Numbered from the stretch's first letter, positions 6,995-13,457 are shown. The stretch: DNA of 15,195 nt from RGIG1840 sp964626795 (GCA_964626795.1 CAZVIQ010000018.1:1-15195), one strand, 5' to 3'. Numbers and translations: made by a program. The notes: generated by a model from the sequence alone, not told the origin.

Positions 6995-7024
6995 TTAAAA
7001 TTAATATTACTTAAAAATTCTTTT
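6981..7024. terminator. Bidirectional terminator overlapping both convergent stop codons
   Basis: Perfect 14-bp arms (6981-6994 and 7011-7024) flank a 16-nt loop. T-rich sequence follows on both strands: TTTTATAT on plus, TTTCTTT on minus. The arms include the last codons of both genes, and the stops overlap at TTAA (6991-6994). Confidence 0.7.
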
Positions 7025-7758
7025 ATATCATCCAGTGTAAAGTATTTTTCACCTATAGAATTTATAAAACTTATTACATAGTTTTCTTTACCATTTATCA
7101 GATGAATCTCATAGTAGTTATCGTTTACTAATGTATACATATATCCATTTAAATCACCTGTAATAAAAGTTATTTTAGAAACGGGTACAAATATATTAGT
7201 AAATGTTTTAATTAAATAATTAAATTCAATTTCATCTGTATTTGAAAATATATTCACTTTATCTTTATAATGTTTTGTTATATATTTCATCAAATCTATT
7301 TCATTATTTACTTCATTCTTTTTAAGTAGTTCTTCCCTATCTAATGGTAAGAATTTAAAACCTATAGCTGTATAATTATCTGAAGTTAAAATATCATAAT
7401 TATTAAATTCAATGGTTCCTATTTTAAATGTTGCTTTTAAATTATCTTCTTCATCTTTTATTACATAACTTTGAAATCTTTGCAGGCTGTCGGATCTAGA
7501 ATTATATTCATCTAAAAAGAATTCTTCTTCAAGACTAGGATATCTTAAACTTTCGAAATTTGAAGTTGATTCATTGTATTCTCTTAATTCTATATTTATG
7601 ATGTCAGTAGACTCTCTTAAAAGTTCTAAATATCTAGGATCAATAACTCTTTTATAAACTCTATATTTATATAATAATAGTGATTTAAAACCACAATAGA
7701 AAATTATTAAAACTAATAATATAATTAAAACAATTTTTAAAGCCTTATACTTCTTCAT
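6991..7758 (-). CDS. Single-pass membrane protein of unknown function
   Basis: I do not recognise this 255-aa protein. It has a short basic head (MKKYKALK), one hydrophobic segment (about residues 8-24) with a single Cys at 22, and then an acidic, Tyr/Asn/Leu-rich extracytoplasmic region of about 225 aa. A lipobox is not convincing, because the Cys lies inside the hydrophobic core and no typical L-x-x-C context is present. The remainder mixes predicted helix (residues 40-75) and beta strands (105-255), ending in a helix, LDDIKEFLSNI. GGAGG lies 5 nt before the ATG, and a plausible promoter lies at 7786-7814. It is a monocistronic gene between two terminators, so the context says nothing about its job. 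It is real by its start signals and length. Confidence 0.75.
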   Translation of the reverse strand: MKKYKALKIVLIILLVLIIFYCGFKSLLLYKYRVYKRVIDPRYLELLRESTDIINIELREYNESTSNFESLRYPSLEEEFFLDEYNSRSDSLQRFQSYVIKDEEDNLKATFKIGTIEFNNYDILTSDNYTAIGFKFLPLDREELLKKNEVNNEIDLMKYITKHYKDKVNIFSNTDEIEFNYLIKTFTNIFVPVSKITFITGDLNGYMYTLVNDNYYEIHLINGKENYVISFINSIGEKYFTLDDIKEFLSNINFN

Positions 7759-7785
7759 TAATGCCTCCGACTATTTTATATAACT

Positions 7786-7814
7786 ATAATAACATATTAT
7801 CTTAACTGTGTAAA
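7786..7814 (-). promoter_or_regulatory. Candidate sigma-A promoter of the membrane-protein gene
   Basis: On the minus strand TTTACA (7814-7809), a 17-nt spacer and TATTAT (7791-7786) are followed by a leader of about 20 nt with GGAGG before the ATG at 7758. Hexamer match and spacing are good for a housekeeping promoter. Confidence 0.5.
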
Positions 7815-7823
7815 ATAACATTC

Positions 7824-7848
7824 AAAAAAATACTGCTTAGCAGTATTT
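7824..7848 (-). terminator. Intrinsic terminator of the ferritin-like gene
   Basis: The arms GCAGTATTT and AAATACTGC (7828-7836 and 7840-7848) form a perfect 9-bp hairpin with a 3-nt loop. It is followed on the minus strand by a run of seven T (7830-7824). It starts 3 nt past the stop codon. Confidence 0.85.
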
Positions 7849-7850
7849 AA

Positions 7851-8372
7851 TTAATCTCTATTTTCTTTTTTTACAATACTATATAGTTTTTCAAATATTC
7901 TTAAATGTTCTTCTTCATCCTCAAGTATTCTTTCAATTAATGCTCTGATATATTTATCCTCGATAATTTTCCAGTGCAGTTTATATTGTTTAATTGCTTC
8001 AGTCTCTGCGACAATATCTGCTCTTAGCATTTGCTTTAGTCTGTCAGTATAATCTACATTTTCGCTTCCCCAGTAAATTATATTATTATTTTCAGAACTG
8101 AAAGTTGCATAGATTGGATTTAAACCTAACTTCAAAATTGTTCTTCCCAACAATTCTAAATGCTTCATTTCCACGATTGCTATTTTTTCAATTATTTCAG
8201 CAAACTCTGCCCATTCATCGTATTGTAAAAAATTCTGATACATATATAAATGCACTGCTGTATCTTCACTTACCGTACCGGCATAATCATGTATTAATAT
8301 TTTAGCATATTCAATATTTGGTCTTTCCACTTTTATTGGTGGATAAGGATTATTTTGATCATGTATATTCAT
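7851..8372 (-). CDS. Ferritin-like diiron protein (bacterioferritin/rubrerythrin superfamily)
   Basis: This 173-aa all-helical protein has the ligand pattern of a four-helix diiron bundle: Glu36 (TVSEDTA), the pair Glu68-x-x-His71 (VEMKHLELLG), Glu123 (AETEAIKQY) and the pair Glu153-x-x-His156 (DEEEHLRIF). There is no rubredoxin-type Cys pair, so it is not a full rubrerythrin. The conserved opening DYAGTVSEDTAVHLYMYQ and GRTILKLGLNP match a ferritin-like family common in Clostridia. Iron storage, peroxide removal or manganese-catalase-like activity are all possible. The ribosome-binding site GTGATG is modest. The gene lies 62 nt downstream of the msrB fragment in the same direction, past that fragment's terminator. 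Msr and diiron proteins are both oxidative-stress functions, so the original cluster may have been a stress operon (inference). Confidence 0.8.
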   Translation of the reverse strand: MNIHDQNNPYPPIKVERPNIEYAKILIHDYAGTVSEDTAVHLYMYQNFLQYDEWAEFAEIIEKIAIVEMKHLELLGRTILKLGLNPIYATFSSENNNIIYWGSENVDYTDRLKQMLRADIVAETEAIKQYKLHWKIIEDKYIRALIERILEDEEEHLRIFEKLYSIVKKENRD

Positions 8373-8404
8373 TATTCATCACAATAAAAGTTATTCTTTT
8401 TTTT

Positions 8405-8436
8405 AAAAAATATGAGTTTTAATTCTAATTAAAACT
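8405..8436 (-). terminator. Intrinsic terminator retained by the msrB fragment
   Basis: On the minus strand a perfect 10-bp inverted repeat (8415-8424 and 8427-8436) with a tight loop is followed by CATA and six T (8410-8405). It overlaps the last bases of the stop codon of the msrB remnant. Confidence 0.7.
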
Positions 8437-8632
8437 ATTTTATAAGTTTAATGTATTTTTCATATCCTTCTCTTTTCATATCTTCAAAAGGTATGAATTT
8501 TAATGATGCACTGTTTATACAATATCTAAGTCCTCCTGATTCAATAGGTCCATCATTAAAAACATGACCTAAATGACTAGTTCTGCTTCTTACTTCTGTT
8601 CTATTGATTAAACCAATAAAGATGTAATTATT
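8435..8632 (-). pseudogene. msrB: 3' fragment of peptide methionine-R-sulfoxide reductase
   Basis: On the minus strand an open frame from about 8632 to the TAG at 8435 encodes the end of MsrB. It includes RTEVRSRTSHLGHVFNDGP, then GGLRYCINSASLKFIP with the catalytic Cys, then EDMKREGYEKY. A full MsrB is about 140-150 aa; only about 60 recognisable residues remain. The N-terminal half, including both CxxC zinc-binding pairs, is missing. A TGA lies in frame about 15 codons before the first conserved block, and no start codon with a ribosome-binding site is present. The homology begins at the segment that normally follows a GMIRTEV motif. The reading frame of the remnant is intact, so the loss looks like a clean deletion and may be recent. 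Confidence 0.85.
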
Positions 8633-8662
8633 TCATAAATATTATATCATTTTCATAAATAT
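8631..8662 (+). repeat. Short direct repeat at the broken end of msrB
   Basis: TTTCATAAATAT occurs at 8631-8642 and again at 8651-8662, at the exact place where MsrB homology stops. It could be a trace of slippage or a deletion endpoint, or chance in AT-rich DNA. Confidence 0.4.
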
Positions 8663-8766
8663 ATTAAAACCTAAACTATATTTGCAATATGCACACTAGA
8701 ACATTATTATTGTGATTTTAAGTTGATTTTTGAGCCTTTTTTATTATTTCTTTTCTTAACATGAAT

Positions 8767-8964
8767 TTATCTAAAACTAAAATCACTATTTATGATTATT
8801 CCTTGAGAAATGCTATATTTTCCAGGAATAATTTTTTTAATATAAGATTTCAATATATCTTCTCTAACTGTTCCTTGAACACCACTATGATTTATTTTTT
8901 TTGTTATTTTTTCATATTCTGATATAAGATTAACTGCAATAGCTTTTATATTGTGCACAAACAT
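8767..8964 (-). pseudogene. 5' fragment of a DUF6602-like gene
   Basis: This 65-aa open frame has an ATG preceded by GGAAG and an extended -10 (TGCTATAAT, 8991-8983). It reads HSGVQGTVRED, then IPGKYSISQGIIINSD. That is the pattern I recall for the start of DUF6602 domains (HpGl.G..RE..L...LP.ky.v..G.iidsdG). The usual continuation, an S-x-Q-x-D-I-x-IYD block and a long C-terminal part, is absent. The frame ends four residues after INSD, and no continuation is visible in the other frames. DUF6602 function is unknown to me. The alternative is a genuine small protein; the abrupt stop inside the conserved region favours a truncated gene. Confidence 0.5.
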
Positions 8965-9100
8965 ATTATTACTTCCACATGCATTATAGCACTTATTTTC
9001 ACCCTTGAATATGACTTCTCTGCTGACAGAAATTAGATAAATATATTAATAATGAAATATACTAGTATATAGAAATACCCATACCTGTTTTACTTTTTTT

Positions 9101-9141
9101 AAAATAATAAAAATAATTTAAGTAATAAACTTAAATTATTT
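9101..9141 (-). terminator. Hairpin with T-rich tail downstream of tRNA-Lys
   Basis: A perfect 13-bp inverted repeat (9111-9123 and 9129-9141, AAATAATTTAAGT and its complement) has a 5-nt loop. On the minus strand TTATTATTTT follows. It lies about 100 nt past the tRNA 3' end and is the likely stop for that transcript. Confidence 0.55.
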
Positions 9142-9150
9142 ATTAATTTT

Positions 9151-9184
9151 GATTCATAAGTACTTAATTTACTTATTATGAATC
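9151..9184. repeat. Second inverted repeat downstream of tRNA-Lys
   Basis: GATTCATAA (9151-9159) and TTATGAATC (9176-9184) are perfect 9-bp arms around a 16-nt loop. Together with the next hairpin it forms a tandem pair. No T-tract follows directly on the minus strand. Its role is unclear. Confidence 0.5.
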
Positions 9185-9243
9185 TTTATATTTATTGCGA
9201 ATCCACCTATAAAATATACGATAGAGTTCACATAATGGACATT

Positions 9244-9319
9244 TGGTGGACCGTTAGGGATTCGAACCCTAGACCCATCGATTAAGAGTCGATTGCTCTA
9301 CCAGCTGAGCTAACAGTCC
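9244..9319 (-). tRNA. tRNA-Lys (anticodon CTT)
   Basis: A 76-nt cloverleaf that includes an encoded CCA (9246-9244). The acceptor stem GGACTGT/ACGGTCC has one T-G pair. The D-arm is GCTC/GAGC. The anticodon stem ATCGA/TCGAT holds the loop CTCTTAA, giving anticodon CTT (codon AAG). The variable loop is GGGTC. The T-arm is TAGGG-TTCGAAT-CCCTA, and the discriminator is A73. All universally conserved positions are present (T8, A14, GG in the D-loop, T33, TTC). Confidence 0.97.
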
Positions 9320-9337
9320 AAAATTAAATGCGAATTA

Positions 9338-9346
9338 ATTATATCA
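9338..9346 (-). promoter_or_regulatory. Extended -10 promoter of tRNA-Lys
   Basis: TGATATAAT (9346-9338 on the minus strand) is a perfect extended -10 (TGnTATAAT). It would start transcription about 12 nt before the tRNA 5' end. No good -35 is seen, which is acceptable for an extended -10. The rhomboid gene ends at 9370, just upstream, so some readthrough is also possible. Confidence 0.6.
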
Positions 9347-9369
9347 CATTTAAAATCTTTTTAAAACAT

Positions 9370-10500
9370 TTATTTTGCAATAATCATAACGCTTAAAAAT
9401 ATAATTGTTAATAATATAACTATTGATGAATTTATTTTATCTAATTTACTTTTCTTAGTTTCAATACCTACTGCCATCGAAGATAAAAATCCACCAATTA
9501 AACCTCCAACATGTGCAGAAATACTTACGTTCGGAACTATGAATCCAATTGCTAAGTTAAGCAGTATTACTGACATTATTGGACTTTTTAGAAGATTATC
9601 TATTGTTGCTCTATAGTTATAAGAAAAGAATAACAAACTACCAAATAAACCAAATATAGCACCACTCGCACCAACAATCATTCCGTTTGTAAATACTGCA
9701 GCAAAAAGGCTTCCTATTATCATACTTACAAAATATATAATTAAAAGTTTAATCTTGCCGTAATATTTTTCTATTTCTTTTCCTACTGCCCATAATGCAT
9801 ACATGTTAAAGAATATATGTAAAATATCTGCATGAAGAAATCCTGAAGTTATTAATCTATATATTTCACCTTCTTTTAATAAAAGATAATGATTTCCAAA
9901 ATTATTTATCAAATAATTAAAAATATTACTATTGAAGCCAAACATAAAAATTAAAACATTTATAATTATTAATGCAGTAGTTACCACAGGTTTTTTGTTT
10001 CCAAATAACTTACTTAATTTTTTCTCCTCATTTAATGTCTTCTTGTTTATTTCTTCTGTAAGTGCCATCATATTAATTGGTTCTATATTTGATGCGGAAA
10101 CTTTTTGAAAATTAGGAAATATTGCATTTATTATTTTGTTTTTCTTCAAATCTGCTATTTTTTTAACCATAACAGTTTCAATATCCTTATCTTCAACTAG
10201 ATTAACATTCTCTCCAGCATCAATTATAATATTAAGCATATTCATATTAAGTGAAAAAGTCTTTCTTTTAATATTTTTCATAATACTTTTTGTTTTTCTT
10301 AAATCTATTTCCAGTTGTTCTGTATTATGAAGATAGCCAGTATTTATTCTAATTATTTTTAAATTTTTATCTAAATTTTCAAGCCAAATTTCATTAGTTG
10401 CCCCTCTTAAGATTATCGGTCTATAATCTTCTTCTGTTATAAAATAGTGTAAAAGCTTCATAACAATCTCATCTTTTTTAGATACTTTTAAATTTTCCAT
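9370..10500 (-). CDS. Rhomboid-family intramembrane serine protease, GluP-like
   Basis: The protein is 376 aa from the ATG at 10500, which is preceded by AAGGAG; the longer frame to 10536 includes the ribosome-binding site itself. Residues 1 to about 168 form a soluble domain with a restriction-nuclease-like alternation of helices and strands (FITEEDYRP, NEIWLE, LNIIIDAGEN), as in the cytoplasmic N-terminal region of Bacillus GluP/YqgP. Residues about 170-376 are the rhomboid core with six or seven membrane segments. The core carries the HADILHIFFNMYALW loop, the nucleophile Ser279 in GASGAIFG and His330 in AHVGGLIGG. It cleaves membrane proteins within their transmembrane helices. There is no TPR region, so it is shorter than B. 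subtilis GluP (about 500 aa). It is divergent from tspO, with a symmetric dyad between them. Substrate unknown. Confidence 0.9.
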   Translation of the reverse strand: MENLKVSKKDEIVMKLLHYFITEEDYRPIILRGATNEIWLENLDKNLKIIRINTGYLHNTEQLEIDLRKTKSIMKNIKRKTFSLNMNMLNIIIDAGENVNLVEDKDIETVMVKKIADLKKNKIINAIFPNFQKVSASNIEPINMMALTEEINKKTLNEEKKLSKLFGNKKPVVTTALIIINVLIFMFGFNSNIFNYLINNFGNHYLLLKEGEIYRLITSGFLHADILHIFFNMYALWAVGKEIEKYYGKIKLLIIYFVSMIIGSLFAAVFTNGMIVGASGAIFGLFGSLLFFSYNYRATIDNLLKSPIMSVILLNLAIGFIVPNVSISAHVGGLIGGFLSSMAVGIETKKSKLDKINSSIVILLTIIFLSVMIIAK

Positions 10501-10518
10501 GTCCTCACTCCTTAAAAG

Positions 10519-10553
10519 ACTAATATTATAATACACTTTTTCATAATATTAGT
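10519..10553. promoter_or_regulatory. Dyad of two TAATATTA boxes between divergent rhomboid and tspO genes
   Basis: Perfect 11-bp inverted arms (10519-10529 and 10543-10553) are separated by 13 nt. Each arm contains the self-palindrome TAATATTA, with centres 23 bp apart, about two helical turns. The left box overlaps TATAAT matches on both strands (10527-10532 plus, 10525-10530 minus). The layout fits a repressor operator controlling both genes. It could also fold as a hairpin in the tspO leader. Confidence 0.45.
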
Positions 10554-10566
10554 AAAGAGGTGAATT

Positions 10567-11040
10567 ATTATAAAAAAGTTTAATTATAAAAAAATATTGC
10601 TTTTCTTATTTATTTTATTACTATGGTTCGTAGGTGGTGTTATATTTAAGTATAATGCGGACTTTTATGAAAAATTAAAATTACCTGTCTTTACTTTAAA
10701 TAGAAAACTATTTAGTTTTATATGGCTCTTTATGTATATTTTAATTACTATCAGTATTTATAAACTTATAAATAAAACGAATATTTTTAGTAATAAAGAT
10801 TATTTCTATGTATTACTAACAAATTATTTAGCTGTAGAAGTTTTTCCGCTTATGTTCTTTTATCTTATGAGTCCGTTTTTAGGATTTGTTATTTCTACCA
10901 TAGTTTTTATAAGTTCTATATTCCTGTATATTGAGACTAAAAAGATTGATAAAAAAGCTTCATATTATTTAATTCCTTATGTAGTTTATACTTTTTATGC
11001 ATTTATATTATCTTTAACTGTACATATTATGAATTTCTAA
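10567..11040 (+). CDS. tspO: TspO/MBR-family membrane protein, non-ATG start
   Basis: About 157 aa if started at ATT (10567) or 156 aa at ATA (10570), which is normal for TspO. Five hydrophobic segments are visible. The family landmarks are an early Gly in WFVGGVIF, then FYEKLKLPVFTLNRKLFSFIWLFMYILITISIY, corresponding to the wYxxLxKPxfxPp...vW.xlY signature. The aromatic-to-Trp content is low for the family. TspO proteins bind porphyrins and tryptophan-like ligands. No ATG or GTG exists between the in-frame TGA at 10561 and the conserved region. The good AGAGGTGA (10556-10563) points to ATT 10567 or ATA 10570. The TTG at 10597 lies 36 nt from that ribosome-binding site and would remove the basic head IKKFNYKK. 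The 3' end overlaps the convergent rluD by 14 nt. Confidence 0.78.
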   Translation: MIKKFNYKKILLFLFILLLWFVGGVIFKYNADFYEKLKLPVFTLNRKLFSFIWLFMYILITISIYKLINKTNIFSNKDYFYVLLTNYLAVEVFPLMFFYLMSPFLGFVISTIVFISSIFLYIETKKIDKKASYYLIPYVVYTFYAFILSLTVHIMNF

Positions 11041-11923
11041 ATGACTCAACTATATTATCAAATTCATTTTCTGCAGGAGCATTAAACTCCATTAATTCCT
11101 TTGTAATAGGATGATTAAAACCCAAGTATCCTGCATGAAGCATTTGTCCATAGTTATTAATTATAGTTTTGCCATATACAGTATCATTTATTACAGGATG
11201 ATTGATATAAGCCATATGTACTCTAATCTGGTGTGTTCTTCCTGATTCTAAAATTAATTCTAAAAGTGTTGCATTCTTAAATCTTTCCAAAACTTTAAAA
11301 TTAGTAACACTTTTTTTAGAATTATCAGGTGTAACACACATTTTTTTTCTGTCATTTTTATCTCTTCCTATTGGTGCATCAATTTTTCCATTAATTACAT
11401 CAAAAGTACCACTTACAAGTGCAATATATTTTCTTTTAATACGTCTATATTTAAAGTCATCTGCAAGTATTCTATGAGCTTCATTAGTTTTAGCTACAAC
11501 TAATAATCCACTGGTATCTTTATCTATTCTGTGAACAATACCAACTCTCATTTCATCTCCAATATTGCTTAAGTTATTTTTTGTATGATAAATGAGCGCA
11601 TTTACTAAAGTGTGTTTGTAATTTCCAGGTGCTGGATGTACAACCATATTGGAAGGTTTATTAACTACAATAATATGTTCATCTTCATAATAAATATTAA
11701 GTGGAATGTTTTCACCTTCTATTTTTATTTCTTCTAAAAGTGTTTCAAAAACAATTTCATCATTTTCTCTTGTTAAATATCCAGGCTTAACCTTTGAATT
11801 ATTAACAAGTATTCTTTCATTCTTTATTGCATTTGTTACAACACTTCTTGAAGTATTAAGTTCACTGCTTAAAAAGGTATCCAGTCTATTACCTGTCTGT
11901 TCTTTTTTTATTGTTATTTTCAT
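11027..11923 (-). CDS. rluD: RluD-family 23S rRNA pseudouridine synthase
   Basis: This 298-aa protein is complete for the family. The N-terminal S4 RNA-binding domain is residues about 12-70 (RLDTFLS, SRSVVTNAIKNERILVN). The catalytic domain follows, with the NKPSNMVVHPAPG block (88-100), HRIDKDTSG (131-139) with catalytic Asp134, and SGRTHQIRVHM. It makes pseudouridine in large-subunit rRNA, probably in helix 69. RluC/RluD/YlyB paralogues are hard to tell apart, so the exact target is not certain. The start codon lies 35 nt inside the end of lspA with AAGGAG in front, so translation is coupled. The lspA-rluD order is very common in Bacillota. Confidence 0.93.
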   Translation of the reverse strand: MKITIKKEQTGNRLDTFLSSELNTSRSVVTNAIKNERILVNNSKVKPGYLTRENDEIVFETLLEEIKIEGENIPLNIYYEDEHIIVVNKPSNMVVHPAPGNYKHTLVNALIYHTKNNLSNIGDEMRVGIVHRIDKDTSGLLVVAKTNEAHRILADDFKYRRIKRKYIALVSGTFDVINGKIDAPIGRDKNDRKKMCVTPDNSKKSVTNFKVLERFKNATLLELILESGRTHQIRVHMAYINHPVINDTVYGKTIINNYGQMLHAGYLGFNHPITKELMEFNAPAENEFDNIVESFRNS

Positions 11924-12392
11924 TTATATCTCCTTTTGTTATAAGTAACACTATTAGTAAAAAGGTACCTAATACTACAAATGTATCACTAATATTAAAT
12001 ATCGCAAATTTATATCCAAATATATTAAAATCTAAGAAATCTCTGACATATCCATAGATAATTCTATCATAAAGATTACCTGTCAGTCCACCAACTAAAA
12101 CAGCTATAAAATAAGGAAAAATAGGTACTTTAAAATATAAGTACATTTCATATACTAGATAAAAAAGTATAACTAAAGAAATTACTATCAAAAGATTAAC
12201 TTTTCCACTAAAAATACTGAAAGCTGCCCCTGTATTTCTTACATAGGTAAGACTAAAAAAATTTTTAATTATTTTAACGCTTTCATCTAATCTAATATTT
12301 TCTTCTATTAAATACTTTGTAAATAAATCTAAAGAAAAAATACTTATAACTATCAGTATTAATAAAACTATTTTTGTTATATTCTTTTTCAT
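11889..12392 (-). CDS. lspA: Lipoprotein signal peptidase (signal peptidase II)
   Basis: The protein is 167 aa from the ATG at 12392, which gives the basic start MKKNITK; a TTG five codons upstream is the only in-frame alternative, and neither has a clear ribosome-binding site. There are four membrane segments and all LspA motifs: DLFTKYLIEENI, YVRNTGAAFSIF, GGLTGNLYDRIIYGYVRDFLDF with the first catalytic Asp in VRDF, and FNISDTFVVLG with the second. It removes signal peptides from prolipoproteins after lipidation, in the cytoplasmic membrane. A terminator-like hairpin ends only 14 nt before the ATG. The C-terminus is extended by a hydrophilic tail that overlaps the rluD start region. Confidence 0.95.
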   Translation of the reverse strand: MKKNITKIVLLILIVISIFSLDLFTKYLIEENIRLDESVKIIKNFFSLTYVRNTGAAFSIFSGKVNLLIVISLVILFYLVYEMYLYFKVPIFPYFIAVLVGGLTGNLYDRIIYGYVRDFLDFNIFGYKFAIFNISDTFVVLGTFLLIVLLITKGDINENNNKKRTDR

Positions 12393-12405
12393 ATACTTAT
12401 AATAC

Positions 12406-12452
12406 AAAAAAAAAGATGTTTATTCAAGTTATATCTACTAAAATAACATCTT
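12406..12452 (-). terminator. Intrinsic terminator between the ylmC-like gene and lspA
   Basis: On the minus strand the arms AAGATGTT and AACATCTT (12452-12445 and 12420-12413), extended by 3 bp across a bulge, have a loop of about 17 nt. A run of about nine T follows, which shares its first bases with the 3' arm. The loop holds the end of the ylmC-like gene. It would separate sporulation expression from the lspA-rluD unit unless bypassed. Confidence 0.65.
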
Positions 12453-12654
12453 CTCCCATTTTCTTTATCTGTTCATATTTTATTTTAGTATCTTCTTCAC
12501 TATTAAATAAACTCTTTAAATACTTTGTTCTTTCTATTATAAGACTCACCATGGAACCGTCATTTGGATTAATTTCAACATCAATAATCTTACCGATTCT
12601 TTTTCCAGTATTTAAATCTATTATATCTTTTCTTTGTAAATCTGATAATCTCAC
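12424..12654 (-). CDS. YlmC/YmxH-family sporulation protein (PRC-barrel)
   Basis: This 76-aa protein is typical in length. MRLSDLQRKDIIDLNTGKRIGKIIDVEINPNDG is the conserved opening of YlmC/YmxH PRC-barrel proteins, and KIKYEQIKKMGEDVILVD is the conserved end. The start is GTG (12654-12652), with AGGTGG 4 nt upstream; the ATG one base earlier is out of frame and meets TGA at once. These small proteins often sit next to sigG or sigE in spore formers and are of unknown mechanism, perhaps RNA-associated. The gene lies 25 nt after sigG with no terminator between, so it is likely co-transcribed with it, and it is closed off by its own terminator. Confidence 0.9.
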   Translation of the reverse strand: MRLSDLQRKDIIDLNTGKRIGKIIDVEINPNDGSMVSLIIERTKYLKSLFNSEEDTKIKYEQIKKMGEDVILVDIT

Positions 12655-12679
12655 ATTACCACCTATAAAATAGTATGCT

Positions 12680-13453
12680 TTAACTTATCATTCTTTTCAT
12701 AGTTTTGATTGCGCTTTTTTCCAGCCTTGAAACTTGTGCCTGGGAAATATTAAGATCTCTCGCAAGTTCCATTTGTGTTTTTCCAACAATATACCTTTGA
12801 ACAAGTATTTCTTTTTCTCTTTCTTTTATTTTTAATAAAGCTTTTCTTAAACTGATTAAATCATCTATAGGAGTATTATCTTTCTTATCCTCTATTCTAT
12901 CAAAAAGATAAATTGTATCTCCTCCATCGTTGTAAACCGGCTCATGTATACTTACAGGTTCTGTTAAACTCATTAAAGCTGTAACCACTTCATATTCACT
13001 TAAATTAAAATGCTTTGCTATTTCATCTGTTTTAGGTTCTCTAAAGTTTTCTACAATAAATTCATCTTTATATTTAAGAATTTTATATGCAGCTTCTTTT
13101 ATACTCCTGCTGATTCTAACTCCATTATTATCTCTTATATATCTTCTTATTTCACCAAGAATCATTGGAACAGCATATGTACTGAATCTTACTTCATGAC
13201 TTAAATCAAAATTATCAATAGCTTTTATTAAGCCTACACAACCTATTTGAAATAAGTCATCCATATTATCAGTTTTATTTTGAAATGCTCTTAAAATTTT
13301 AAGTACTAGTTTTAGATTACCTTGAACAAGTGTGTCTTTAGCAGCAAGATTTCCACTTTGATACTCTTTAAAAAGTTTTCTCATTTCTGCATTTTTTATT
13401 ACAATAATATCACTTGTTCTTATACCAGTAATATCAACTTTATTTTTTGCCAA
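12680..13453 (-). CDS. sigG: RNA polymerase sporulation sigma factor sigma-G
   Basis: This 257-aa protein matches Bacillus sigma-G nearly end to end. It has the N-terminal MAKNKVDITGIRTSD, EEMRKLF-like NAEMRKLFKEYQ, region 2 (NLKLVLKILRAF, DDLFQIGCVGLIKAIDNFDLSHEVRFSTYAVPMILGEIRRYIRDN), region 3 (RISRSIKEAAY) and region 4 (GKTQMELARDLNISQAQVSRLEKSAIK). It directs late gene expression in the forespore. The start is TTG at 13453, placed 8 nt after GGAG. The ATG at 13471 is unlikely because the GGAG is inside that reading frame and the added residues have no counterpart in the family. That GGAG lies in the 3' arm of a strong hairpin, so translation is probably damped. No sigE or spoIIGA gene precedes it here, unlike the usual spoIIGA-sigE-sigG order. 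Confidence 0.97.
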   Translation of the reverse strand: MAKNKVDITGIRTSDIIVIKNAEMRKLFKEYQSGNLAAKDTLVQGNLKLVLKILRAFQNKTDNMDDLFQIGCVGLIKAIDNFDLSHEVRFSTYAVPMILGEIRRYIRDNNGVRISRSIKEAAYKILKYKDEFIVENFREPKTDEIAKHFNLSEYEVVTALMSLTEPVSIHEPVYNDGGDTIYLFDRIEDKKDNTPIDDLISLRKALLKIKEREKEILVQRYIVGKTQMELARDLNISQAQVSRLEKSAIKTMKRMIS

Positions 13454-13457
13454 ATTT

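Noticed and set aside
9244..9262. Attachment-site duplication of the tRNA-Lys 3' end
   Set aside because: I looked for a second copy of the T-arm/CCA sequence in the degraded region and found none.
11029..11071. Plus-strand terminator for tspO inside rluD
   Set aside because: The arms are only 8 bp with a 23-nt loop and four T. It is too weak to call.
12374..12673. Plus-strand frame of 99 codons across the ylmC-like gene
   Set aside because: It is antisense to a conserved sporulation gene and contains the terminator hairpin. There is no ribosome-binding site or recognisable protein.
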